Of a DNA stretch of 64,000 bases, positions 25,485 to 34,608 are shown piece after piece. The first letter of the stretch is position 1; each line of letters starts with the position of its first letter. Under the pieces are notes generated by a model that saw only the letters and a list, made by a program, of their open reading frames with translations, had not been told where the DNA came from and made no database searches. A program made the position numbers and the translations under genes. Source of the DNA: Sorangium aterium. GTDB taxonomy: Bacteria; Myxococcota_A; Polyangia; Polyangiales; Polyangiaceae. The stretch spans positions 868,001 to 932,000 of the forward strand of contig NZ_JAQNDK010000001.1 in assembly GCF_028368935.1 (NCBI RefSeq), written 5' to 3'.

Positions 25485-27254
25485 CTACTTCTTCTCGTTC
25501 TTCTCGTGGTTCACCATGTCGAGGAGCTGCCCCGCGACGGCCTCATCCACCCGGAGCGGCACGACCCCGAAGCTCTCAGCCACCGCGTCCTGCTCGAACA
25601 AGAAGCGCCGCAACACCTCGCTCGGATAGTCCTCGAGCGGCAGCGCGTACGCCCCGTACGGCGTGCCGTCGAGCGCCAGCGCGTGGTGCGCCCGCGCGTC
25701 GACGCCACGGAAGCTGTGGCACTTGACGCACCCTTGTTCGCCGATCAGCGCCTCGCGCACTCCACCGGTGAGCGAGCGGAACGGCGCGAGCGGATCCTTC
25801 TCCACCCAGTGGAAGCTCGCCGCATCGAGCCCGAATGCCGCGTAGGTCTTGTTCCCCAGGTCCGCCGGCAGCGGCGCCCGGAAGTGCAGGAACGCGCCGA
25901 GCGGCCGGATCATCATCGGCATCGGCTCCTCGCCCTCGATCCACGAGTAGGCGCGCTTCAGCCGGTAGAAGTCGACGAGGCGGTAGAGATTGTCCTCGTC
26001 GTCGATTCCGACCACGATGACCGCCTGCGCCTTCTTCAGCGCCTCGCGCGAGAAGTACTGTCGCTCGCCCCGGAGGTTCGAGACCACCAGCCAGTCGCCT
26101 TCGCCCACCTCGGACTTCGGCCGCTCGGCCAGGTAGGCGAGCAGATCGATGGCCTGATAGGTCCTGCCGGGCAAGGCGTAGCGCTCGAGCCCCCCCTTGC
26201 CCAGAAGGCCGCTTATCGTCTCCCGCAGCGCGGCGTCGACCGGGTAGGTCGTGATGGCCCGGGGATCCTTGCGGAGCTCCGACAGGTCGAGCGGCGGCCG
26301 CGTACCCCAGCGGCGGAGCACGCCGAAGGGGTTGTCGATGGGGAGCTCCTTGAGGCCCGAGGCGACGAAGGGGAACACCAGATCGCCGACCATGTCTCCC
26401 CTTCCGCCCCAGTGCAAGATGCTGTGCGCGTCGCGCCTGGGGACGACGAACGTGTCGACGTCGGGCGCGCCCGCATCATGGAGCGCGCGCGCGAAGGGTC
26501 GACCGAGACGCACCCAGCCGACGTCGTCCTCGCCGCCGAACAGCATCAAGAACGGCGGCGCATCGGACCGCGCATACGTGATGGGCGACGACTCGCTGCG
26601 ATCTTCGACCGAGTCCGCGAAGAACGCCGCGTCGGGGTGCCCCGCGAGCGCCGCCTCGCCGAGGTCGTACGTGCCACGCAACAGGATGACCCCATCGACG
26701 CGCTTGGGATCCATGCCGGCCCCCTCGAGGAGCCGCCGATCGAGCGCAAGGAGGGACGCCATCCACGCGCCGGTGCCGCGACCAGCGAGGATCAGGCGCG
26801 TCGGGTTGCGCGCGTCGGTCACCTCTTGCAGGACCCGGGCGACGTCCGCGGCGCACGCGCGCAGCGTGTAGCCCTTGTGGATGTTAAACGAGACGGCGGC
26901 GGCGGCGACCCCGTTGCGCTGTAGGGAGTCGCCGACGTTCGCAGCGAAGGAGAGCCGCTCGTCGGGCTGCGAGGGCTCGTTCCCCTGCAAGAGAACGACC
27001 AGCGGGCCGCGCTTGCTCGCGCGCGGCGGCGCGTAGAGATCGACGCTGACGTTCGGCCCCTCAGGCCCCAGCCGCTGCACCCAGGCGTACGTCACCGTGG
27101 CTACGGAGCGGGCTCCAGCTCCTGCGCGCCGCCTGAGGAGCTGCGTGCCGAGGACGATGAGCACCGCGAGGAGCCCGACGCCCACCCATTGTCCCGTTCG
27201 ACCCAGCCATTCTCGCGTCCGACCCAGCCATTCTCGCGTTCGAATACCCATCAT
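25485..27254 (-). CDS. Alpha/beta-hydrolase fold fused to a C-terminal c-type haem motif
   Basis: 589 aa. N-terminal signal anchor (WVGVGLLAVLIVLGTQLL) preceded by a 7-residue tandem repeat REWLGRT. Residues about 60-290 form an alpha/beta-hydrolase domain (PLVVLLQGNEPSQPDERLSF, LILAGRGTGAWMASLLAL, LFGGEDDVGWVRLG, DAHSILHWGG). The nucleophile elbow reads G-R-G-T-G, where G-x-S-x-G is expected, so the catalytic Ser is apparently lost. A middle region (about 300-490) is of unknown family. Near the C-terminus QGCVKCHSFRG (about residue 508) is a covalent haem-binding CxxCH, followed by further cytochrome-like helices. It is probably an extracytoplasmic redox or binding protein rather than an esterase. 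Confidence 0.75.
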   Translation of the reverse strand: MMGIRTREWLGRTREWLGRTGQWVGVGLLAVLIVLGTQLLRRRAGAGARSVATVTYAWVQRLGPEGPNVSVDLYAPPRASKRGPLVVLLQGNEPSQPDERLSFAANVGDSLQRNGVAAAAVSFNIHKGYTLRACAADVARVLQEVTDARNPTRLILAGRGTGAWMASLLALDRRLLEGAGMDPKRVDGVILLRGTYDLGEAALAGHPDAAFFADSVEDRSESSPITYARSDAPPFLMLFGGEDDVGWVRLGRPFARALHDAGAPDVDTFVVPRRDAHSILHWGGRGDMVGDLVFPFVASGLKELPIDNPFGVLRRWGTRPPLDLSELRKDPRAITTYPVDAALRETISGLLGKGGLERYALPGRTYQAIDLLAYLAERPKSEVGEGDWLVVSNLRGERQYFSREALKKAQAVIVVGIDDEDNLYRLVDFYRLKRAYSWIEGEEPMPMMIRPLGAFLHFRAPLPADLGNKTYAAFGLDAASFHWVEKDPLAPFRSLTGGVREALIGEQGCVKCHSFRGVDARAHHALALDGTPYGAYALPLEDYPSEVLRRFLFEQDAVAESFGVVPLRVDEAVAGQLLDMVNHEKNEKK

Positions 27255-27684
27255 CGCTCCGCTCTTGAGCCCGACGCTGAGCCCGTCAAGCGGCAGGTTC
27301 GTCGGTCGCCTCCCAGCGACACAGAGGTGGCCAGCGTGAAAGGGCGCGACTTCGAAGGGGACAGTCGTACGAGCTGGGCATCGAGCGCGTGCCCCCAGAG
27401 CCCTTCAACCATCTCAAGGCCGGCGACAGGGCGGTCTACGTCATTGCTGTGACACGTCGGTCGAGGTGTCGATCGTGAATGTCGCCGGCTGCGCCGCCTT
27501 CGACGGAACCCCGGGGCCCTCGTGGAATACCTTGGTGATGAAGGCTGCGATGGTCGCGCCACGTCGTCGTCGACGTGTGTTCCCTCGGCCTCGTGGGACG
27601 CCGCGGGCGGAACGGCGCGCGGCGGCGATCGGGGTGGCCGGCGGAGAGGCCCCGGGGCGGCTCGCCGCGACGGCGCCGGCCCCC
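27255..27684. other. Intergenic region with possible decayed coding sequence
   Basis: No intact gene. On the plus strand, protein-like pieces in different frames follow one another between about 27335 and 27560 (SYELGIERVPPEPFNHLKAG, then DTSVEVSIVNVAGCAAFDGT). This suggests an old gene broken by frameshifts. No family is recognised. Confidence 0.3.
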
Positions 27685-28370
27685 TCAGGGCTGCAGCGCT
27701 CTACAGTGGATCTCCAGGACCCGGATCTTCCCCTCGACCGTGTCGTACCTGAGATCCAGCCCCGTCAGCACCTGCTGGGCCGGGCAGCTCAGGGTCACGT
27801 TGTTCCCGGCGTACCCGATCGCATAGCTCGTGTGGGAAGCCGAGGCGAGGTCGAGGGCCGTATTGGCCGCGTTCCTTGGAGCGTAGTTGATGCGCACGTC
27901 CTTCACATAGGTGTTGGCGCCGTCCACCTTGAGCCGCAGACCCGTGGGGTAGTTGGCGACCGGGATGGCGGCGCTGAGCCCGCCGGCGCGGAAGCCGCCC
28001 GGCCACGAGAAGATGGTCTCCGGGTCGATCGCGCCGGTCCGCGGGAGATCGGGCAGCAGGAGGTCGAACTCCGGCACACGCCGGACATCCTGGCGATGAA
28101 CTCGTCAGGCTCGGTGAGGGGCTCCTGGAAGGCGGTGAGTTCGGTCAACATGAATCCAGCGCCATCATCGATGTGGCAGTGGATATACTCCCAGGCCGAG
28201 AGGTTGGCGTTCAGGCCCGAGTCCCAGCGCACGTTGACCGCGGCGTTGCTGACGGTCCAGGTCTCCGAGAGGGACGGGGCGTCCTCCATGAGCTCAGGGT
28301 CGGCCGCCTCGACGGCGCAGCCGGCGGCGAACAGGGCGACGAGGGGGAACGCAGAGCGAACGATGCGCAT
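27685..28370 (-). pseudogene. Frameshifted small lipoprotein gene
   Basis: Two overlapping frames make one protein. The 5' part from ATG 28370 has a lipoprotein signal (VALFAAGC, Cys about 18) and runs to EFIARMSGV. The 3' part continues as PEFDLLLPDLPRTGAIDPET to the stop at 27685, ending in LEIHCRALQP. The frame change falls at about 28068-28085, and the two halves differ by one register. Joined, they give about 225 residues of a secreted beta-rich protein of unknown family. The 3' end is duplicated at 24511-24612. Either a genuine pseudogene or a one-base sequencing error. Confidence 0.75.
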
Positions 28371-28648
28371 GACGAGATCTCCTCAGCTCTCTCGAGCTCT
28401 CTTGTTGTCGAACCGGAGGCAGCCAGCCGCGCAGCGCGCCAGGAGCGGCGCGGCCGCGGCGGCCTCGCGGGGGAGCCCCATCGCAAGCGCCTTGCCAGCG
28501 CGCGGCGCTCGCGACCTGGCGTCGCCCGCCGAGGGCCATTCCCACCGATCACCTGGGAGCGACGCGCCCTTCACGGCCGTCGCGATGCTCGCGGCGGGAC
28601 GGCTTTGCGCCGCGCAGGCGCCCTGCCTGCCACAGGCCGGCTGTCCCC

Positions 28649-28668
28649 TGTCACACCGCCCTGTGACA
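28649..28668. promoter_or_regulatory. Perfect 7-bp inverted repeat TGTCACA-N6-TGTGACA
   Basis: TGTCACA (28649-28655) and TGTGACA (28662-28668) are exact inverted copies separated by six bases, about 280 bases upstream of the frameshifted lipoprotein start. The size suits a dimeric regulator, for example a sigma54 activator's enhancer site. Assignment is by symmetry only. Confidence 0.35.
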
Positions 28669-28740
28669 CCCCTGTGGCAGGGGCCGTATCAGCGCCCCGC
28701 CCGCGTCAGGTCGCGGCGCTCGCGGCGCGGCCCGTGTCAT

Positions 28741-28796
28741 CAGGCCGCGGCGCATCGCATGCCCGCGTCAGGCCGCGGCGCATCGCATGCCCGCGT
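28741..28796. repeat. 28-bp tandem repeat, two perfect copies plus a partial third
   Basis: Units 28741-28768 and 28769-28796 are identical, and a third begins at 28797 and diverges after about 13 bases, running into the kinase stop region. A related partial unit lies at about 28706-28727. The unit has no coding sense; it sits just beyond the 3' end of the kinase gene at 28810. The rest of 28371-28809 holds no gene. Confidence 0.8.
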
Positions 28797-28809
28797 CAGG
28801 CCGCGGCGC

Positions 28810-30294
28810 TCACGGCGCCACCCGGCGCAGCGCACCGCCCTCGCCCCGGAGCGGCGCACGTTCGCTCTCCCCCTCCCCGCCCTCCCCGGCAAGCCCCTCG
28901 GCGAACGCGCCGGTCACGAACACGCCCGCCCCGGTCGCGGCGGGCGCCCAGCCGCGCAGCGCCTCGGGCTCGGCCGCGTGCAGCGCGAGGCGCGGGAGGA
29001 CCTCGGGGCTCGCGCCGGCCCGCGCGCCGAGCTCCGCCCAGAGCTCGAGGGCCCAGCCGAGCGCCCGCTCCGGCGCGCGATCGAACGGCGCGGGCAGCGC
29101 GGCCAGCAGCGCGTCGGCGCTCTCGACCACGAGCGTCGCCCCGAGCCGGACGAGCGCCGCGCGCGCCGCCTGGACCAGGCGCTCCACGTCGGCGAGCGCC
29201 TCGTCGCCCGCGTCGTCCGGCGCCGAGAGCCGGGCCTCGACGAGCAGCGCCGCGCATGGTCCCCCCGGCGCGCGCTGCCCCTGCGCGCAGGCGCCCGCGA
29301 GGCGAGCGTCGGCCGGTGAGCGCGCCGCGGGCGCCGCGCTCTTTCGGCCCGGCGCGCCGACCGCCCGGCGCAGGGCGGCGAGCAGCTCGGGCACGCCCGC
29401 GTACCGGTCCGCCGGCTCCTTGGCGAGGCAGCGGCGCACCACCGCGTCGAACGCCGCCGACACGGGCGCGCGGTCGCTCGGGCAGGGCGGCGGCGAACGC
29501 AGGTGCATCTCCTCGGTCTCGACCGCATCGGCGCCCTGGAACGGCAGCTCCCCCGTCACGAGCTGGTAGGCGAGCAGGCCCACCGCGTAGATGTCCGTGC
29601 GCGCATCCACCGCGCCGCCGAGGATCTGCTCCGGGGCCATCGTGAGCGGCGTGCCGAGGATCAGGCTGCTGCTCTTGCCGCCGCGCGCGCGATCGACGTC
29701 GCGCGGGCGGAGGAGCTTGGCGATGCCGAAGTCGACGAGCTTCACGCCCGGCGCGCCGGGCCCGCGCTCACCAGGGCAGACCATGACGTTCTGGGCCTTC
29801 ACGTCGCGGTGCACGACGCCGATCGCGTGCGCGGCGGCGAGCGCGCCGCCGACCTCCTCGAGCAGGGCGGCCGCCTCGGACGGCGAGAAGGCGCCCCGCG
29901 CGCGCAGCTCGGCCGCGAGGCTCCGGCCCTCGACCCACTCCATCGCGATGTACGGCCGGCCGTCGTCCAGGGCGCCCACGCCGCGGACCTCGACGATCGC
30001 CGGGTGCTTGAGCCGCGCGAGCACCTCCGCCTCCCGCTGGAAGCGCCGGAGGATCGCCGGCAGGAGCGACAGGCCGCGGCGGAGGACCTTCAGGGCGACC
30101 GGCGCGCCGCCCCCGACCGGGACGGCGCGGTGCACGACGCCGAAGCCGCCCCCGAGCCGCACGTCGTCGAGCACGTAACCGCCGACCACCGCGCCGGCCG
30201 GGAGCGCGTCGCCGGCGGCGCTCGCCTCGAGCTCCAGCGGTCGGCCCGAGATGGCGGCTGTCTCGTCCTGGTTGAGCTCGGCAGGCGGCCGCAT
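28810..30294 (-). CDS. Ser/Thr protein kinase with degenerate nucleotide-cyclase-like C-terminal domain
   Basis: 494 aa. Kinase domain about residues 38-300: RLGGGFGVVH glycine loop, VALKVL lysine, VVHRDVKAQN (about 158-167), VDFGIAK, LGTPLTMAPEQ. All catalytic residues are present. Residues about 345-480 resemble the degenerate class III cyclase homology domain found in myxobacterial kinase-ATPases (CAALLVEARLSAPDD, RLGATLVVESADALLAALP, WALELWAELG, PRLALHAAEPEAL), without the metal-binding Asp pair. No membrane segment. It is divergent from the giant kinase at 30324 with only 29 bases between start codons, so the two promoters must overlap. Confidence 0.88.
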   Translation of the reverse strand: MRPPAELNQDETAAISGRPLELEASAAGDALPAGAVVGGYVLDDVRLGGGFGVVHRAVPVGGGAPVALKVLRRGLSLLPAILRRFQREAEVLARLKHPAIVEVRGVGALDDGRPYIAMEWVEGRSLAAELRARGAFSPSEAAALLEEVGGALAAAHAIGVVHRDVKAQNVMVCPGERGPGAPGVKLVDFGIAKLLRPRDVDRARGGKSSSLILGTPLTMAPEQILGGAVDARTDIYAVGLLAYQLVTGELPFQGADAVETEEMHLRSPPPCPSDRAPVSAAFDAVVRRCLAKEPADRYAGVPELLAALRRAVGAPGRKSAAPAARSPADARLAGACAQGQRAPGGPCAALLVEARLSAPDDAGDEALADVERLVQAARAALVRLGATLVVESADALLAALPAPFDRAPERALGWALELWAELGARAGASPEVLPRLALHAAEPEALRGWAPAATGAGVFVTGAFAEGLAGEGGEGESERAPLRGEGGALRRVAP

Positions 30295-30323
30295 GGCACC
30301 CTACCCCAGTATACTCGCGCCCC

Positions 30324-33300
30324 ATGCGCTGCTCCGAGTGCCATCGCCGCCTCCCAGGGCGGGCCGGCGCCGCGTGCCCGGCGCACCCCCTGGCCCCATC
30401 GTCGGTGACGAGCGCCGACGAGCGAGAGGACGAGGCGCTCGATCGGGATCCGTCGCTGCTGGTCCCCGGGCTCCGCATCGAAGGCTTCCGTATCGAGCGG
30501 CTGCTCGGGCAAGGGGGGTTCGCGCGCGTCTACGGGGCGACGCGCGAGGCCGACGGCCGCTCCGTGGCGCTCAAGGTGGCGCGCCGGCAGGACGACGGCC
30601 GGATCGCGCGCGAGGCGGCGGCGCTCGCCCGCCTCGATCCGCCGCTGGTCCCCGCGCTGCTCGGCCGCGGGCGCTCGGGAGAGCTCGGTCCGTTCCTCGT
30701 GCTGGAGCGGCTCGAGGGCTGCTCGCTCGCGCGGCGCCTCGCGGACCTGCCGGGCGCCGGCGCGATGCCGATCGCGCAGGCGTCGGCGATCGTGCGCGCG
30801 CTCTCGGCCGCGCTGGACGCGGTGCACGACGCCGGGCTTGTGCACCGCGATCTCAAGCCCGAGAACGTGTGGCTGCGGCCGGGCGGGGAGGTCGCGCTGA
30901 TCGACTTCGGCCTGGCCGCGCAGGCGCGCGCGGACGGCGATGCGCGCGCGGCGCTCGGCCCCGATCTGACGCAGACCGGGGCGATCCTCGGGACGGCGGC
31001 GTACATGGCGCCGGAGCAGTGCCTCGGCGCGCGCGCCGTCGACGCGCGCGCCGACATCTACGCGCTCGGCGCGATGATCTTCGAGCTGCTCACCGGACGT
31101 CCGCCGTTCGTCGGCGAGGCGGCCGAGGTGCGCCAGGCCCACGTGGCCCGCCGCCCCGAACCACCGTCGTCGATCGCGCAGCTGCCGGAGGGCGCCGACG
31201 AGGCGGTCCTCCGGTGCCTCGCGAAGGATCCAGAGGCCCGCCCGGCCCGCGCGAGCGACGTGGCGCGCGCTCTCGCGGCGTCGCTCGAGGCGCGCGTCGC
31301 CCCGTCCCGAGGGCGCGCGGCATCCTCCGGCGCACCCGCAGGCCGATCCGACGCGTCATCAGGCCGATCCGACGCGTCCCAAGGCCGATCCGACGCGCCC
31401 GAAGGTCGATCCGACACGTCCCCAGGCCGATCGGACATGGCCGAGGGCCGCTCCGACACGCCCCAAGGCCGATCGGACATGGCCCAAGGCCGATCCGGCG
31501 CGCCCCAAAGCCGATCCGACGCGCCCGCTCCCACCGCCGGCCCGCACCGCGCGGTGGCGCTGCTCGCCCTGCGCACGCGGGAGCGCGCGGACGCGCTCGT
31601 CGACATCGCCCGGGCCGAAGGCGGCATCCTGGCGCGCTTTCGCGGGGAGCGCATGGTGCTCGCCTTCCCCGCCGCCGAAGCGCCAGGCGACGGCGTGCGC
31701 GCGGCGGCGCGGGTGGCCCGGCGCCTCGCCGAGGCCGGCGCAGCGGAGCCGCCCCTCGCGGTCCACCTGGCCCCGCTCCGGGTGCGCGCGGGCACGCACG
31801 GCGTCACGCTCGCGGGCGCTGCGCTCGAGAACGCGGAGACCTGGGGGGCCGGTCCGGGCGACGCGGACGCCATGCCGCCGGCGCTCCTCACGGCCGAAGC
31901 GCGGCGCGCGCTCGCCGACAGCCCGCACGTTACCCCGCCCCCTCCGCGCGAGGTGGCCCCCGAGCCGCGCAACGCGCCCCCCGACGAGCCCGGCGAGACC
32001 TCCCTGCGCGGCCGCGACGCGGCGCTCCGCGCGGCCCTCACCGCCGCGCAGGAGGCGCTCGCCGGCGGAGGGCCGGCGCTCGTCACGGCGCTCGGCGCGG
32101 AAGGGCACGGCAAGAGCCGGTTCCTCGCAGCGCTCGCGGCGGCGCTCCACGCCGGCGGCGCGGCCGTGCACGCCGCGGCGGCGCTCCGGCCGGAGGCGGC
32201 CGAGCACGGCGCGACGTTCGTCGCGCTCCTGCGCGCGTCCCTGGATCTCCCGGCCAGCGGCGAGCGCGACGCGAATGCCCGGGAGGCGCTCGTCCAGCGG
32301 CTCGGCGCGGCGGAGGCCGCGCGCGCCTGGCCAGCCGTCGGGCTCGCCCTTGGGCAGCTCGCCCCCGCAGACCCGGCCGCCGCGCCGCTCCTGGAGGCGC
32401 CGGGCGCGCGACGCCACGCCGAGGCGCGCGCGCTCGCGGCCGCCCTCGCGGCCGCCGCGCCGATCGCGCTGCTGCTCGACGACGCCGACCGCGCCGACGC
32501 GTCCGCGCTCGACGCGATCGAGCTCGCCACGGCCGAGGGCAGCGCGGCGCGCCTCGCGATCGTGCTCGCCGCGCGGCCCTCGATCGCGTCGCTCCGTCCG
32601 GGGCTCGGGGAGCGCGCCGCCCGCCGGGTGACCCTCGACCTCGGCCCGCTCGACGCCGAGGCCGCGGGCGCGCTGCTCCAGGATCACCTCCGCCCCGTCG
32701 AGTTCGTCCCCCGCGCCGTGCTCGATCGCCTCCACGCGCTGGCGCGCGGCGTCCCGCGCGACCTGGTGGAGGTGGCGTGCGCCCTGCGCGTCGGCGGCGC
32801 GATCCAGCGCGCCCGGGGCGGCGAGGGCTGGACGCTCGCTCCGGACGAGCTGCTCTCCCTGTCCGCCGCGCCGCTCGGCGAGCGCCTCGCCGCGCGCGCG
32901 CTCGCGGCCCTGCCGCCGCCGCTCGTGGACCTGCTCGAGCGCGCGGCGATCCTCGGCGACGACCTCTCCCCGGCCGAGCTCGAGGCCGCCCTGCGCGCGC
33001 TGGATCGCGCCGCCGACACGCGGTCGGCCGGCGCCGGCGCCGGCGCGCTGGACCCCGGCGTCGGCCTCGCGCGCCTCGCCCGGGCCGGCGTGCTCGTCGC
33101 GCTCTCGGCGTCGCCGCCGCGCTACGCCTTCCGGCACCCGCTCCTGCGCGAGGCCGTCGAGGCGCGCATCCCGCCCGCCCGCCGCCGCGCGCTGCACGCC
33201 GCCGTCCTCCGGGGCCTCCTCGGCGCGCCGCGCGCCGCCGGGGCGCGCGCCCGGATCGCGCGGCACGCGGCCGCCGCGGGAGACCTGGCCGCGGCGGCGG

Positions 33301-34562
33301 CGGCGCACGCCGAGCTCGCGGACGAGGCGCTCGCCCGGCACGACGTCGTCGAGGCCGAGCAGCGCTTCACCGCGGCCCTGCGCCTCGTCGGCCTCCTCGA
33401 GCGCGACGACCCCGAGGCCCGCGGCCGCGCGCTCGCGGGCCGAGGCCGGGCGCGCTACCGCCTGCAGCGCTTCGAGGAGTCGCTCGCCGATCTGCGCGCG
33501 GCCCGCGCGCTGGCCGAGGCCGCGGGCGACAGGGGCCGCGCGGGCGAGCTCCTCCTCGAGGAGGCGACCGCGCTCGACTGGCTCGAGGACTTCCCCGCGT
33601 CCGCGGCGATCGCGGCGCGCGCCGCCGAGCTGTGCGCCGGCCTCGGCGACGCGCGCCTCGACGCGCGCTGCCTGCTCGCGGGCGGCCGCTCGGACTGCCG
33701 CGACCAGCGCGTCGACGAGGGGATCCCCAAGCTGGAGCGGGCCGCCCGCGGCGCGCTCGCCGTCGGCGACCACGAGACGCACGTCATCGCCCGGCTGGTG
33801 CTCGTCGCGTCGCTCTCGGTGGCCCGCCGGCTCGACGAGGCCGAGCGCCACGCCGAGGCCGTCGTCGAGGCCTGCCTGCGCGCCGGCGACGCCTTCCACC
33901 TGTGCACCGCGTACATCAACCGCGTCTTCATGTGGGTGAAGCGGCGGGAGGAAGGGCGCGCTGTCGCGGACCAGCGGGAGGCCGTCCGCCTCGCCCGCGA
34001 GCTCGGCCACGCCCAGCTCGAGCGCTGGGCCACGCTGAACCTGGCGGAGCTGCGGTACTGGCTGGGCGCGCCCGACGAGGCCCTCCCGCTCGCGCGCCGC
34101 AGCCTCGAGCTCCAGCGGCGGTATTTCAACAAGCGCCCTTCGCCGGACGATGTCCTCCTCCTCGCCCGGATCCACCTCGCCCGCGGCGAGCACGACGAGG
34201 CGGCCCGCCACCTGGCCGAGGCCCGCGCGAGCCTCCCCAAGCCCAGCCTCACCCCCTGCGCCCGGACGCTGGCACGCCTGGTGCAGCAGGCCCTGGACGA
34301 CCGGGCGGCCGGTCGGTTCGACGCTGCGGCATGGCGCGCGCTCGTGGAGGAGGCGCGGCATACCGCGATCCTTCATGAGCACGCCGAGGCGCTGCACAGC
34401 GCGGCCCTCTCGGCCCTCCGGGCGGGCGCGGCCGGCGAGGCGCTGGCGCTCGTGCGGGACGCAAGGGCGGACTCGGCGGGCTTCTGGGAGCAGCGGTTCG
34501 ACGAGATCGAGCGCGCGCTCCTCTCGCCGGGCCTCTCGCCGGGATCGAGCGGCGAAGCGTGA
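30324..34562 (+). CDS. 1412-aa Ser/Thr kinase with cyclase-like, AAA/STAND ATPase and TPR regions
   Basis: Order of parts: zinc-ribbon-like N-terminus (CSECHRRLPGRAGAACPAH); kinase domain about 52-310 with LLGQGGFARVYG, VALKVA, LVHRDLKPEN (about 173-182), IDFGLA and LGTAAYMAPEQ; a linker of about nine heptads of the type GRSDASQ (about 338-400); a degenerate class III cyclase-like domain (about 410-510); an ATPase with Walker A GAEGHGKS (about 590-597) and Walker B IALLLDDADRAD; and a long TPR solenoid (about 960-1390). This is the myxobacterial kinase-cyclase homology-ATPase-TPR architecture, related to LuxR/STAND regulators, and probably a large cytoplasmic signalling hub. All kinase residues are intact. 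Confidence 0.9.
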   Translation: MRCSECHRRLPGRAGAACPAHPLAPSSVTSADEREDEALDRDPSLLVPGLRIEGFRIERLLGQGGFARVYGATREADGRSVALKVARRQDDGRIAREAAALARLDPPLVPALLGRGRSGELGPFLVLERLEGCSLARRLADLPGAGAMPIAQASAIVRALSAALDAVHDAGLVHRDLKPENVWLRPGGEVALIDFGLAAQARADGDARAALGPDLTQTGAILGTAAYMAPEQCLGARAVDARADIYALGAMIFELLTGRPPFVGEAAEVRQAHVARRPEPPSSIAQLPEGADEAVLRCLAKDPEARPARASDVARALAASLEARVAPSRGRAASSGAPAGRSDASSGRSDASQGRSDAPEGRSDTSPGRSDMAEGRSDTPQGRSDMAQGRSGAPQSRSDAPAPTAGPHRAVALLALRTRERADALVDIARAEGGILARFRGERMVLAFPAAEAPGDGVRAAARVARRLAEAGAAEPPLAVHLAPLRVRAGTHGVTLAGAALENAETWGAGPGDADAMPPALLTAEARRALADSPHVTPPPPREVAPEPRNAPPDEPGETSLRGRDAALRAALTAAQEALAGGGPALVTALGAEGHGKSRFLAALAAALHAGGAAVHAAAALRPEAAEHGATFVALLRASLDLPASGERDANAREALVQRLGAAEAARAWPAVGLALGQLAPADPAAAPLLEAPGARRHAEARALAAALAAAAPIALLLDDADRADASALDAIELATAEGSAARLAIVLAARPSIASLRPGLGERAARRVTLDLGPLDAEAAGALLQDHLRPVEFVPRAVLDRLHALARGVPRDLVEVACALRVGGAIQRARGGEGWTLAPDELLSLSAAPLGERLAARALAALPPPLVDLLERAAILGDDLSPAELEAALRALDRAADTRSAGAGAGALDPGVGLARLARAGVLVALSASPPRYAFRHPLLREAVEARIPPARRRALHAAVLRGLLGAPRAAGARARIARHAAAAGDLAAAAAAHAELADEALARHDVVEAEQRFTAALRLVGLLERDDPEARGRALAGRGRARYRLQRFEESLADLRAARALAEAAGDRGRAGELLLEEATALDWLEDFPASAAIAARAAELCAGLGDARLDARCLLAGGRSDCRDQRVDEGIPKLERAARGALAVGDHETHVIARLVLVASLSVARRLDEAERHAEAVVEACLRAGDAFHLCTAYINRVFMWVKRREEGRAVADQREAVRLARELGHAQLERWATLNLAELRYWLGAPDEALPLARRSLELQRRYFNKRPSPDDVLLLARIHLARGEHDEAARHLAEARASLPKPSLTPCARTLARLVQQALDDRAAGRFDAAAWRALVEEARHTAILHEHAEALHSAALSALRAGAAGEALALVRDARADSAGFWEQRFDEIERALLSPGLSPGSSGEA

Positions 34563-34608
34563 ACCGATGATCCGGCTCGCCAGGACGAGAAAGGAACCCG
34601 ATCGCGTG

